Part shown: positions 28,927 to 36,815 of the stretch, one piece after another | Numbering within the stretch: position 1 is the first letter of the stretch | Layout: the number at the start of each line of letters is the position of its first letter | Source of the DNA: CAWBJP01 sp963789165 | GTDB taxonomy: Bacteria > Actinomycetota > Acidimicrobiia > IMCC26256 > BP-133 | DNA: 64,000 bases | Direction of reading: 5' to 3' | NCBI GenBank assembly: GCA_963789165.1 | Contig: CAWBJP010000007.1 | Coordinates: 558,001 to 622,000, forward strand | Notes under the pieces: generated by a model | What the model saw: the letters and a program-made list of their open reading frames with translations, nothing else | Databases searched by the model: none | What the model was told of the DNA's origin: nothing | Position numbers and translations under genes: made by a program

Positions 28927-29714
28927 CCCAGCTCCACCACACCGAGACGGTCGAAACGGGCCCCCACCACGTCGCCGGCGGCCACCGGCACCGCCTCGGT
29001 CAGCCCTCCGGACATGACCACGTCGCCCTCCGACAGCCCTTCGCCCCGGGCCGCCAGCTCCCGCACCAGAGCGGCCACGGCCGCGGCCGGGTGTCCGAGC
29101 GAGGCGGCGCCGGCGGCGGTGCCGGCGAGGGTCCCGTTGCGCTCGAAGACACAGCCCACCAGGCGCAGGTCAACGCCCAGGGGCGACGTGAGGGTGGCGC
29201 CGAGTACGAAGCGCCCGGCCGAGGTGTTGTCGGCCACCACGTCGGGGAGGGTGAACTTGTAGTCGGGGTAGCGGGAGTCGAGGACCTCGAGCGCCGGGCA
29301 CACCGCCTCCGTGGCCCGTAGCACGTCGCTGGCGGTGGCCATCGCACCGGAGAGCTCCCGGGCCATGACGAAGGCGATCTCCGGCTCTACCCGGGGCTGG
29401 CCCAGCGCCGACACCACCAGCGGCTCGCCGATCTCCAGGCGCATGGCGTCGGTGAGGAAGCCGTGGACGGGCGCCGCCAAGCCCATCTGCGCCTGCTTGG
29501 CCCGGCTGGTCAATCCCAGCTTGGCGCCCACCAGGCGGGCGCCCTCCTTCAGGTGCCGCCTGCGGAGGGCGAGCTGGATCTCGAAGCCCTGCTCCAGGGT
29601 GAGGTCGGGATGGTCGTCGGTCAGGCGGGCCACCAGGGATCGGTCCAGGTTGGCCTGGTGCAGGTGCCTGGCCAGCGCCTTGACGTCCACATCCACCTTG
29701 GTTGACGGGCTCAT
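28917..29714 (-). CDS. dmpH: 4-oxalocrotonate decarboxylase
   Basis: Protein of 265 residues of the hydratase/decarboxylase (MhpD) family. It is assigned to the DmpH/XylI decarboxylase branch by AKQAQMGLAAPVHGFLTDAM, DSRYPDYKFTLPDVVADNTSAGRF and the PRVEPEIAFV metal-ligand segment. It converts 2-oxohex-3-enedioate to 2-hydroxypenta-2,4-dienoate and CO2, with Mg2+. ATG 29714 overlaps the aldolase stop (ATGA). The other family member (31713-32489) looks like the hydratase, and the two normally form a complex so that the labile dienol is passed on. Confidence 0.88.
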   Translation of the reverse strand: MSPSTKVDVDVKALARHLHQANLDRSLVARLTDDHPDLTLEQGFEIQLALRRRHLKEGARLVGAKLGLTSRAKQAQMGLAAPVHGFLTDAMRLEIGEPLVVSALGQPRVEPEIAFVMARELSGAMATASDVLRATEAVCPALEVLDSRYPDYKFTLPDVVADNTSAGRFVLGATLTSPLGVDLRLVGCVFERNGTLAGTAAGAASLGHPAAAVAALVRELAARGEGLSEGDVVMSGGLTEAVPVAAGDVVGARFDRLGVVELGCV

Positions 29715-30748
29715 GACCGGGCGGCGGCTGCGGCCGCCTGTCGGGAGAGCTCCACAGCCACGTCGATGATCATGTCCTCCTGACCTCCCACCGCCTTGCG
29801 CCGGCCGAGTTCGAGCAGGATGTCGGCGGTCGGCACCCCGAAGCGCTCCGCCGCCCGCTGGGCGTGGAGCAGGAACGAGCCGTACACCCCGGCGTAGCCC
29901 AGGATGAGCCCGTCCCGGTCGATGATCCCCTGGGAGGGCTTCAAGGGTCGCACCGCGTCCTGGGCGGCGTCCATCACCGCGAAGGGGTCGACCCCGGTGG
30001 CGATGCCGGACTTCTCGCACGCCGCCACCAGCACCTCGGTGGGGCAGTTGCCCGCTCCCGCCCCCAGACCGGTGGTGCAGCCGTCGAGCTGGTCGGCGCC
30101 CTCCTCGTAGGCGGCCAGGGAGTTGGCCACGGCCAGGGACAGGTTGTTGTGGGCGTGGAGCCCGACCTGGCACGTGAGGTTGGCTTTGAGGGCGGCCACC
30201 CTGGCCTTGGCCCCGTCGATGGTGAGGGCCCCGGCGGAGTCGACCACGTAGACGCAGTCGGCCCCGTAGCCCTCCAGCAGGCGGGCCTGCTCGAGGAGGT
30301 CCTTGGGCTCGGTCATGTGGGCCATCATGAGGAACCCGACGGCCTCCATGCCGAGGCGTTTGGCCAGGCCGATGTGCTGTTCGGAGATGTCGGCCTCGGT
30401 GCAGTGGACGGCGATGCGGGCCACGTCGACGCCGATCTCGCGCACCTCGTGGAGGTCGTCGGCCACGCCGATGCCGGGGACGAGGAGGACGGCCAGCTTG
30501 GCGTTGCGCCGCACCTCGGCCGCGGCGCGCAGCAGCTCCCGCTCGTCGGTGTGGGAGAAGCCGTAGTTGAACGAGGATCCGCCCAGGCCGTCGCCGTGGG
30601 AGATCTCGATGACGGGCACGCCGGCGGCGTCGAGGGCGGCCACCACCGTGCGCACCTGGTCGGGGGTGAACTGGTGGGCCAGGGCGTGGGAGCCGTCGCG
30701 CAGCGTCGAGTCGGTCAAGCGGAAGTCTCGGGCCACCGTGTCGGTCAT
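29711..30748 (-). CDS. dmpG: 4-hydroxy-2-oxovalerate aldolase
   Basis: Protein of 345 residues, DmpG/BphI/MhpE type. Motifs are RLTDSTLRDGSHALAHQFT (N-terminal metal and active-site segment), EISHGDGLGGSSFNYG, the HxHN metal ligands in VGLHAHNNLSLAVANS, and AGAGNCPTEVLVA. It splits 4-hydroxy-2-oxovalerate to pyruvate and acetaldehyde with Mn2+, and passes acetaldehyde through a channel to its partner dehydrogenase. That partner gene is directly upstream with a 4-nt overlap (30745-30748). Full family length; ATG 30748. Confidence 0.96.
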   Translation of the reverse strand: MTDTVARDFRLTDSTLRDGSHALAHQFTPDQVRTVVAALDAAGVPVIEISHGDGLGGSSFNYGFSHTDERELLRAAAEVRRNAKLAVLLVPGIGVADDLHEVREIGVDVARIAVHCTEADISEQHIGLAKRLGMEAVGFLMMAHMTEPKDLLEQARLLEGYGADCVYVVDSAGALTIDGAKARVAALKANLTCQVGLHAHNNLSLAVANSLAAYEEGADQLDGCTTGLGAGAGNCPTEVLVAACEKSGIATGVDPFAVMDAAQDAVRPLKPSQGIIDRDGLILGYAGVYGSFLLHAQRAAERFGVPTADILLELGRRKAVGGQEDMIIDVAVELSRQAAAAAARS

Positions 30749-31695
30749 GCCGTCACCTCCGCCGCCTGGATGCGTTGTGCTGCCATAGCCTCGCCAACCC
30801 GGACGGCCGAAGCCGTCATGATGTCGAGGTTGCCGGCGTAGGGCGGGAACCAGTCACCCGCCCCCTCCACTTCGAGCAGGGCCACCACCCGGCCCGCGGC
30901 CGGCCCCCCCGGGGTGGCGTAGGGGCCCTCGTCGAACACGGGCGGGCTCTTCAGCCGGTACCCGGGTACGTAGGCGGCCACCTCGGCCACCATCTCGGTG
31001 ATGCTCTTCGCCACCGTCTCCTCGTCGTAGCCGTCGGGGAGAGCGCAGAAGACGGTGTTGCGCATGAGGATGGGCGGGTCGGCCGGGTTGAAGATGCAGA
31101 TGGCTTTGCCTTTGGACGCCCCGCCCACCTCCTCCAGGGACCGGGCCGTGGTGCGGGTGAACTCGTCCACGTTCTGGCGGGTGCCGGGCCCGGCGGAGAC
31201 CGAGGACACGGTGGAGACGATCTCGGCGTATGGCACCCCGGGGCCCGGGGTGTCCCCGAGACGAAACACCCGGGACACGGCGGCCACCACCGGGGCCGTG
31301 GCCTGCCCGCCGCAGGTGATCATGTTGACGTTGGGGGCGTCGAGATGCTGGGAGAGGTTGACGGTCGGCACCACCAGCGGCCCGATATGGGCGGGGGTGA
31401 GGTCGACGGCGGTGATGCCCGCCTCCTGGTAGCGGGGCGCGGCGGCGGCGTGGACCCGGGCCGTGGTGGCCTCGAAGACGATCGCCACGCCCAGGTCTCC
31501 GGCCCGCGCCAGCAACCAGTCGACCCCCTCCGAGCTCGCCTCCAGGCCCAGTTCCCGGGCGCGAGCCAGGCCCTCGCTGGCGGGATCGATCCCGACCATG
31601 GCCACCGGCTCGAGGACGGGCGAGCGACCGAGCTTCATGAGGAGGTCGGTTCCGATGTTCCCGGAGCCGACGATGGCGCAGGGCACCTTGGGCAC
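30745..31695 (-). CDS. dmpF: Acetaldehyde dehydrogenase (acylating)
   Basis: Protein of 316 residues, DmpF/BphJ/MhpF type. It has an N-terminal Rossmann fold (VPCAIVGSGNIGTDLL), the catalytic Cys128 in NMITCGGQAT, and conserved SAGPGTRQNVDEFT and NPADPPILMRNTV segments. It oxidises acetaldehyde to acetyl-CoA with NAD and CoA in complex with the aldolase. GTG 31695 follows AGGAGA at 11 nt. The stop of the upstream hydratase is 17 nt away, the only real gap in this operon. Confidence 0.96.
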   Translation of the reverse strand: MPKVPCAIVGSGNIGTDLLMKLGRSPVLEPVAMVGIDPASEGLARARELGLEASSEGVDWLLARAGDLGVAIVFEATTARVHAAAAPRYQEAGITAVDLTPAHIGPLVVPTVNLSQHLDAPNVNMITCGGQATAPVVAAVSRVFRLGDTPGPGVPYAEIVSTVSSVSAGPGTRQNVDEFTRTTARSLEEVGGASKGKAICIFNPADPPILMRNTVFCALPDGYDEETVAKSITEMVAEVAAYVPGYRLKSPPVFDEGPYATPGGPAAGRVVALLEVEGAGDWFPPYAGNLDIMTASAVRVGEAMAAQRIQAAEVTA

Positions 31696-31712
31696 GGCGG
31701 TTCGTCTCCTGG

Positions 31713-32489
31713 CTAGATCATGCGGACGGTGACGGGGCCGAGGCGGTCAAACTCGGCCCGGATGACGTCGCCCGGCTGCGCCGGGAAGGCGGCGGACAGG
31801 GCGCCGGTCATGACGAAACGGCCCGCCTCCAGCGTGACGCCGTGAGGAGCGAGGGTGTTGGCCAGCCAGGCCACGGCCTGGACAGGATTCCCCAGGGCGG
31901 CGGCGCCCGCTCCCGTGCTCACCAGCTCGCCGTTGCGGGTGATGACCATCCCGATGAGGCGCACGTCGATGTCGGTGATGGGGACGAGCTGCGACGAGAG
32001 CACGACCGCCCCCGAGGAGGCGAGGTCGGCGATGGTGTCGGGCAGCTTGATCTTCCAGTCCTCGATGCGGGAATCGACGATCTCGATGGCGGCGGCCGCC
32101 CCGGCGATGGCCCGGGCCGCATCCAGGGCGGTGACGCCCGGTCCGGTAAGGGGACGGTCGAGCATGAGGGCGATCTCCGCCTCCGCTTTGAGCTGGATGA
32201 AGCGGCCGACCTCGACGGCGGCCCCGTCGTCGACCACCCCGGAGGCGAATACCGGGGCGTAGTCCGGCTCGTCGACCCCGAACATCTGCTGCATGGGCGC
32301 CGACGTGAGGCCCAGCTTGTAGCCCACCACCCGGTCCCCCTCGGCCAGGAGCATGTCGCACAGCTCCGACTGGATGGCGTAGGCGTCGGCCACCGTCATG
32401 TCCGGATGGGTGGTGGTGAGCGGCGGCAGCGGCGTGCGGGTGCGGGTCGCCTTGTAGAGAGCCTCGGCCGTGGCCTTGACGTCGATCAC
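31713..32489 (-). CDS. dmpE: 2-hydroxypenta-2,4-dienoate hydratase
   Basis: Protein of 258 residues, MhpD family. MQQMFGVDEPDYAPVFASGVV, ALMLDRPLTGPGVT, IEIVDSRIEDWKIKLPDTIADLASSG and the C-terminal LSAAFPAQPGDVIRAEF place it with hydratases rather than oxalocrotonate decarboxylases. It adds water to give 4-hydroxy-2-oxovalerate. GTG 32489 overlaps the IclR stop (GTGA) and has GGAGGGAGG upstream, so translation is coupled. The assignment hydratase versus decarboxylase is by pattern comparison with the paralogue at 28917-29714. Confidence 0.88.
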   Translation of the reverse strand: MIDVKATAEALYKATRTRTPLPPLTTTHPDMTVADAYAIQSELCDMLLAEGDRVVGYKLGLTSAPMQQMFGVDEPDYAPVFASGVVDDGAAVEVGRFIQLKAEAEIALMLDRPLTGPGVTALDAARAIAGAAAAIEIVDSRIEDWKIKLPDTIADLASSGAVVLSSQLVPITDIDVRLIGMVITRNGELVSTGAGAAALGNPVQAVAWLANTLAPHGVTLEAGRFVMTGALSAAFPAQPGDVIRAEFDRLGPVTVRMI

Positions 32490-33292
32490 GTGACCTCCCT
32501 CCGGGCGCCCGTGGCGCCCCGATATCCGAGCCGGCGGGACACGGCGTCGGCCGCTTCCACGACCACACCGGCGTAGCGGCGCATCGAGCCGCCGTCGAGG
32601 CGCATGGCGGGGCCGGCAACCGACAGGGCGGCCACCACCGCCCCGGCGGCGTCTCGGATCGGTGCCGCCACCGACGCCACCCCCATCTCGACTTCGTTGG
32701 CGTTCTCGCCCCAACCCCGGCGGCGGACCTCGGCCAGCGCCGTGCGCAGGGCGCCGTGGTCGGTGATGGTGTAGGGCGTGCGGGACTCCAGCACCCAGCC
32801 GTCGAGCAGGGCGTCGAGCTCGGCCTCGGGCAGGTTGGCCAGGAGGACCTTGCCCGTCGAGGTGCAGTGGGCCGAGTTGCGGTGGCCCACGCGGCCGAAG
32901 AGGCGCACGGTGTGGCTCGACTCCAGCCGCTCCACGTAGACGACCTCTCGGCCGTCGAGGACGGCCAGCTGGACCGTCTCGCCCGTGCGGTTGCGAACAT
33001 CATTAAGCGCCGGGGAGGCCGCCTCGTGCAGGTCGAGGTGCACGCCGACCAGGGCGCCGAGTTCGTAGAGGTGGAGCCCCAGCCGGTAGCGGCCCGTCTC
33101 CGGGTTGTGGTCGAGGAGCCCGCCCGCGGCCAGGGTGGTGCACAGGCGGTGGACGGTGCTCTTGCCCACCCCCAGGCGCCGGGCCAGCTCGGAGACGCCG
33201 AGGTCCCGCTCGGTGGCGCTGAAACAGTCGAGCACCCGCAGGGCGTTCTGCACCGAGGACAGCAGCTGGGTGCCCTCGCCGTTGGCGCTCAC
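32486..33292 (-). CDS. IclR-family transcriptional regulator
   Basis: Protein of 268 residues. The winged helix-turn-helix is at about 10-75 (NALRVLDCFSATERDLGVSELARRLGVGKSTVHRLCTTLAAGG read in parts), followed by the effector domain (HLYELGALVG, ETVQLAVLDGREVVYVERLES, SAHCTSTGKVLLA, VASVAAPIRDAAG). IclR regulators commonly control aromatic catabolism and bind palindromes near divergent promoters; such a site lies at 33804-33820. GTG 33292 overlaps the upstream hypothetical gene by 4 nt. It probably controls both divergent operons. Confidence 0.93.
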   Translation of the reverse strand: MSANGEGTQLLSSVQNALRVLDCFSATERDLGVSELARRLGVGKSTVHRLCTTLAAGGLLDHNPETGRYRLGLHLYELGALVGVHLDLHEAASPALNDVRNRTGETVQLAVLDGREVVYVERLESSHTVRLFGRVGHRNSAHCTSTGKVLLANLPEAELDALLDGWVLESRTPYTITDHGALRTALAEVRRRGWGENANEVEMGVASVAAPIRDAAGAVVAALSVAGPAMRLDGGSMRRYAGVVVEAADAVSRRLGYRGATGARREVT

Positions 33293-33783
33293 GTCTGGTC
33301 CGATTGGTCGGCGAGGAGGTCGCGGGCGTGGCCGTGGCCCAGGGCGGTGCCGGCGTGGACGGCATTGTGAGGCGACAGGCCGGCGCTGGGCGAGGCTACG
33401 AGGTGGTAGAGCCAGCTCTCGACACCCAGCGTCCGCCGGACCTCGTCGCCGACGTCGGCCCCGGCGCCGCCGGCCAGGGACGCCAACTCGGGGACGACCA
33501 CCGGGTCGTAGAAGCGCAGCCGCCAGCGCAGTGGGCCCAACTCGCCGGCCGCCTCCACCATCCGGCCCCGGATCGGCGGCAGCGGTCGAGCGGTGGCGAT
33601 CAGATGCAGGTCTCCGGCGCCGACCGCCAGCACCGAGAACTCGCTGGCCGCTCGCAGGGGCAGGGCCTTCGCCGCCTCCGGCGCCAGGCCCGCCGTCGCC
33701 GCCAGATAGGCGCGGTGGACGGCAGCGACGTAGTCGGCCACCGCCTGGCGCATCTGTTCCGGGCTGGCGATCTTGGGGGGCAT
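33289..33783 (-). CDS. Hypothetical protein, first gene of the leftward operon
   Basis: Protein of 164 residues from ATG 33783. The beginning is helical (SPEQMRQAVADYVAAVHRAYLAATAGL), and the middle is beta-rich (FSVLAVGAGDLHLIATARPLPP, LRWRLRFYDPVVVPEL). The C-terminal piece (SPSAGLSPHNAVHAGTALGHGHARDL) holds several His. I do not recognise a family. It overlaps the IclR gene by 4 nt, so it is probably made with the regulator; it could be a small accessory, effector-binding or substrate-handling protein. Codon bias and coupling support a true gene. Confidence 0.75.
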   Translation of the reverse strand: MPPKIASPEQMRQAVADYVAAVHRAYLAATAGLAPEAAKALPLRAASEFSVLAVGAGDLHLIATARPLPPIRGRMVEAAGELGPLRWRLRFYDPVVVPELASLAGGAGADVGDEVRRTLGVESWLYHLVASPSAGLSPHNAVHAGTALGHGHARDLLADQSDQT

Positions 33784-33803
33784 CTCGGTCTTTCGTTGCC
33801 GGT

Positions 33804-33820
33804 GTTCCGTTATACGGTAC
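33804..33820. promoter_or_regulatory. Candidate IclR operator
   Basis: GTTCCGT-TAT-ACGGTAC, a 7-3-7 palindrome with one mismatched pair, lies in the 98-bp divergent region, 20 bp from one start and just before the rightward -35 box. Its length and TTCCG...CGG(A/T)A form resemble operators of IclR-family regulators. Confidence 0.65.
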
Positions 33821-33827
33821 GGCGGTC

Positions 33828-33856
33828 TTGCATGCGGGATGATCTTCGCGTACTCT
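33828..33856 (+). promoter_or_regulatory. Candidate sigma-70-type promoter of the rightward operon
   Basis: TTGCAT (33828-33833) and TACTCT (33851-33856) are separated by 17 bp, and the dioxygenase ATG is 26 bp further on. The palindrome sits directly upstream, an activator-like position. Confidence 0.5.
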
Positions 33857-33881
33857 CCCCCCACCACGCAAGGAGGACCGG

Positions 33882-34790
33882 ATGGGAATCTTCCGCCTCG
33901 CCCACGTTGACCTGCGGGTGCCCGACCTCGATCTGGCCACGGCCTACTACACCGAGGTCATCGGGATGCAGCTCGTCGAGAAGGACGACGACACCGTCTA
34001 CCTGAAGTGCTGGGACGAGGCCGACCACCACTCGCTGCGCCTCCGCTACGCCAGCCGCAACGGCCTCGACCAGATGTCGTTCAAGGTGGAGACCGAGGAC
34101 GACCTGGCCAACCTCGAGCGCCGGGTGGAGACCTACGGCTTCGCCGTGCGCCGGGTGTCGAAGGGCGAGGAGGTGGGCCAGGGCGAGTCCATCCGCTTCG
34201 ACACTCCCTCGGGACAGGTCATGGAACTGGTCCACGACGTGGAGAAGGTGGGGGGCCTGCTGGGCAAGCTCAATCCCTCCCCCATGCCCATGGGCCTGCC
34301 CGGAATCGCGCCGCCCCGCCTGGACCACACCCTGGTGACGGCCGAGGAGGTGGGCGAGGCGTGCCGGTTCTACATGGACGTGCTCGGCTTCCGCCTCACC
34401 GAGCAGCTCCTCGACGGCAACGGCCACCAGCTCGGCGTGTGGCTGGAACGCTCGGGCACGCCGCACGATCTCGCCGTTGTGGTGGGCCCCAACGGCGGCT
34501 TCCACCACATGGCCTTCTGGCTCGACGACTGGGACCACGTGCGCAAGGCGGCCGACATCCTGGCCTACAACGGCATCGAGCTCGACGCCGGCCCGACCCG
34601 CCACGGGATCACCCGGGGCAACACCATCTACTTCTTCGACCCGCTGGGGATCCGCAACGAGGTGTTCACCGGCGGCTACGCCGTCGACCCGGACTTCCCC
34701 ACGATCACCTGGACCGAGGACCAGTTCGGCCGGGGACTCTTCTACTGGGAGGGCGAGATCAACACCCGCTTCCTCCGGACGCATACCTAA
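33882..34790 (+). CDS. Catechol 2,3-dioxygenase-type extradiol dioxygenase 1
   Basis: Protein of 302 residues with two vicinal-oxygen-chelate modules. The iron ligands are in XylE-like positions: His149 (PRLDHTLV), His208/209 (GGFHHMAFWLDDW) and Glu260 (RNEVFTGGY). The signature GPTRHGITRGNTIYFFDP is that of true catechol 2,3-dioxygenases. It cleaves a catechol next to its hydroxyls to 2-hydroxymuconic semialdehyde using Fe(II) and O2. ATG 33882 follows AAGGAGG. It is first in the rightward operon, and a tandem paralogue follows 10 nt downstream. Confidence 0.95.
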   Translation: MGIFRLAHVDLRVPDLDLATAYYTEVIGMQLVEKDDDTVYLKCWDEADHHSLRLRYASRNGLDQMSFKVETEDDLANLERRVETYGFAVRRVSKGEEVGQGESIRFDTPSGQVMELVHDVEKVGGLLGKLNPSPMPMGLPGIAPPRLDHTLVTAEEVGEACRFYMDVLGFRLTEQLLDGNGHQLGVWLERSGTPHDLAVVVGPNGGFHHMAFWLDDWDHVRKAADILAYNGIELDAGPTRHGITRGNTIYFFDPLGIRNEVFTGGYAVDPDFPTITWTEDQFGRGLFYWEGEINTRFLRTHT

Positions 34791-34800
34791 GGAGAACCCG

Positions 34801-35709
34801 TTGGGCATCCTGCGGCTGTCGCACGTGGAGGTCCGGGTCCCCGACCTGGAGCTGGCCACCGCCTACTACACCGAGGTCCTGGGGCTGATCGAGACGGCCC
34901 GGGAGCAGGACCGGGTCTTCCTCAAGTGCTGGGACGAGCACCAGCACCACTCGGTGATCCTGCGCTACGCCCCGACCTACGGCCTGGAGCACATGGGGTT
35001 CAAGGTGGAGCACGAGGACGACCTGGCCGCCGCCGAATCGCTGGTGGAGGCGATGGGCTCCACGGTGAAGCGGTTCTCCCCCGGCGAGCTGGCGCCCGGC
35101 CACGGCGCCGCGGTGCGCTTCGACACCCCGTCGGGCCACGTCATGGAACTCGTCTACGGGATGCAGCAGGTGGGGAACATGCTGCCCCGCATGAACCCCG
35201 CCCCCCGGCCCCAGTCGCTGGTGGGCATCGCCCCGCCCCGCGTGGACCACATCTTCCTCACCGCCGAGGACGTCGACGAGTCCACCGAGTACTTCCAGCG
35301 CTTCGGGTTCCGCCTCACCGAGCAGATCCTGGCCCGGGACGGCCACCAGCTGGCCACGTTCCTGGAACGCTCCCACACCCCCCACGACATCGCCTTCGTC
35401 ACCGGACCCAACGGCGGCCTGCATCACTTCGCCTTCTGGCTCGACGACTGGAACGAGGTGCGCACCGCGGCCGACACCCTGGCCTACCACGGCGTCCCCA
35501 TCGACGTGGGCCCCACCCGCCATGGCGTGACCCGGGGCTACACCCTCTACTTCTTCGATCCCGTGGGGAACCGCAACGAGGTCTTCACCGGCGGCTACTG
35601 GGTCGACCCCGACTTCGAGACCATCACCTGGACCGAGGAGCAGATGGGCCGGGCCATCTTCTACTACGAGGGCCAGGTCAACGACCGATTCTTCACGGTG
35701 CACTCGTGA
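34801..35709 (+). CDS. Catechol 2,3-dioxygenase-type extradiol dioxygenase 2
   Basis: Protein of 302 residues starting at TTG 34801, with AAGGAGA 6 nt upstream; no other start fits the conserved N-terminus GILRLSHVEVRVPDLELATAYYT. Iron ligands are again present (RVDHIFL, GGLHHFAFWLDDW, RNEVFTGGY), as is GPTRHGVTRGYTLYFFDP. It is clearly homologous to enzyme 1 along its whole length but differs at many positions, so the two may cleave differently substituted catechols. The stop overlaps the next gene (GTGA). Confidence 0.94.
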   Translation: MGILRLSHVEVRVPDLELATAYYTEVLGLIETAREQDRVFLKCWDEHQHHSVILRYAPTYGLEHMGFKVEHEDDLAAAESLVEAMGSTVKRFSPGELAPGHGAAVRFDTPSGHVMELVYGMQQVGNMLPRMNPAPRPQSLVGIAPPRVDHIFLTAEDVDESTEYFQRFGFRLTEQILARDGHQLATFLERSHTPHDIAFVTGPNGGLHHFAFWLDDWNEVRTAADTLAYHGVPIDVGPTRHGVTRGYTLYFFDPVGNRNEVFTGGYWVDPDFETITWTEEQMGRAIFYYEGQVNDRFFTVHS

Positions 35710-36815
35710 GCGGCGACGACACCACCGACGACACGACCGGCAACGGCGGCGGCGGCTCGGGCTCCGCCCCCCACCTGCCCCGGACCGAGCGCTACGAGGC
35801 ACCGCTGTACCTGGCCCGTTACCTCGAGCGCCAGGCCCGCCGGGGGACGGGAGGCGACGGCGACGGCGCCCCCGACGGCGACGACACACCCCTGTACCTA
35901 CGCCGCTTCCGGGCCCGCCGGGCGGCGCCTCCCACCCTCGAGTCGCTCCCGCCCGAGCCGCCCGGCTTCAACGCCAAGTACGCCGAGGTGGCCCGGTCCA
36001 AGGAGATCGTGGCCCCGCCCGAGGCCCGCACGGCCTTGCGGGCCAGCGTCCGGCTCGTCCGTCACGGCGAGACCCAGGGCTACTCCACCGACTCGGGGCT
36101 CACCCCGCTCGGCGGCTGGCAGTCGCACAAGCGCGGTTTCGACATCTCCAAGAGCGTGCGCGACGGCGACGTCGTCCGCCTGGTGTGCGCCGACACCGCC
36201 CGGGCGCGCCAGACCGTCGAGCACATCCACCGCGGCCTCCTCGACGGGCTCGAGCAGTGGGGACGGGAGGCCGAGATCATCGGGCCCGATGCGCTGGTTG
36301 AGCTGGCCAACTTCCAGGTGGCCACGCCCTCGGGCCTGCGCGACGTCACCGCCGCCTTCCGGGAGTACCAGTCGATGATGGAGGGTTACGAGCGGGTGGC
36401 GCTGGGCGACCGGCCCCTGTGGCTGGTGGAGATCGACCGCTTCTGGCGCACCCAGGTGGCCGGAGCCGACCCCATCCATCACTGGCTGACCATCCCGATG
36501 CTCCACTTCGAGCCGCCGGTGTCGTGCGTGCGGCGCTTCTGGTCGGCCATCACCCGCCTGGTGGAGGAGACGCCCAACAGCGTGATCGTTGCCGCCACCC
36601 ACTCGGGTCCGATCCGAGCCTTCGCCACCTGGGCCCACGGCTACGACCCGGGCGAGCCCTACAACCTCGAAGAGGTGGTGGTGTCGGTCAAGGAAGGCGC
36701 CAAGGAGGCCACGGTCGCCTACCGCAACCGCGTCACCGAGGTCCACGTCCCGCCGATGCACGAGCTGCCCAAATGGGGGGAGGCAGAGGTCGATGCCCTA
36801 CGTGGCGCACTTTGA
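35706..36815 (+). CDS. Histidine phosphatase (phosphoglycerate-mutase fold) with disordered N-terminal extension
   Basis: Protein of 369 residues from GTG 35706 (GTGA overlap). The first 110 residues are Gly/Asp-rich and contain a repeated element: EAPLYLARYLERQARR, then TPLYLRRFRARR. The catalytic domain follows, with the phospho-acceptor motif RLVRHGETQGYSTDSGLTPLG and the second His in VAATHSGPIRAFATWA. Such enzymes hydrolyse phosphate monoesters. Set between ring-cleavage enzymes and a PEP-synthase-like pair, it may remove the phosphate that the pair puts on an aromatic substrate. The gene overlaps the following one by 23 nt. Confidence 0.9.
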   Translation: MSGDDTTDDTTGNGGGGSGSAPHLPRTERYEAPLYLARYLERQARRGTGGDGDGAPDGDDTPLYLRRFRARRAAPPTLESLPPEPPGFNAKYAEVARSKEIVAPPEARTALRASVRLVRHGETQGYSTDSGLTPLGGWQSHKRGFDISKSVRDGDVVRLVCADTARARQTVEHIHRGLLDGLEQWGREAEIIGPDALVELANFQVATPSGLRDVTAAFREYQSMMEGYERVALGDRPLWLVEIDRFWRTQVAGADPIHHWLTIPMLHFEPPVSCVRRFWSAITRLVEETPNSVIVAATHSGPIRAFATWAHGYDPGEPYNLEEVVVSVKEGAKEATVAYRNRVTEVHVPPMHELPKWGEAEVDALRGAL

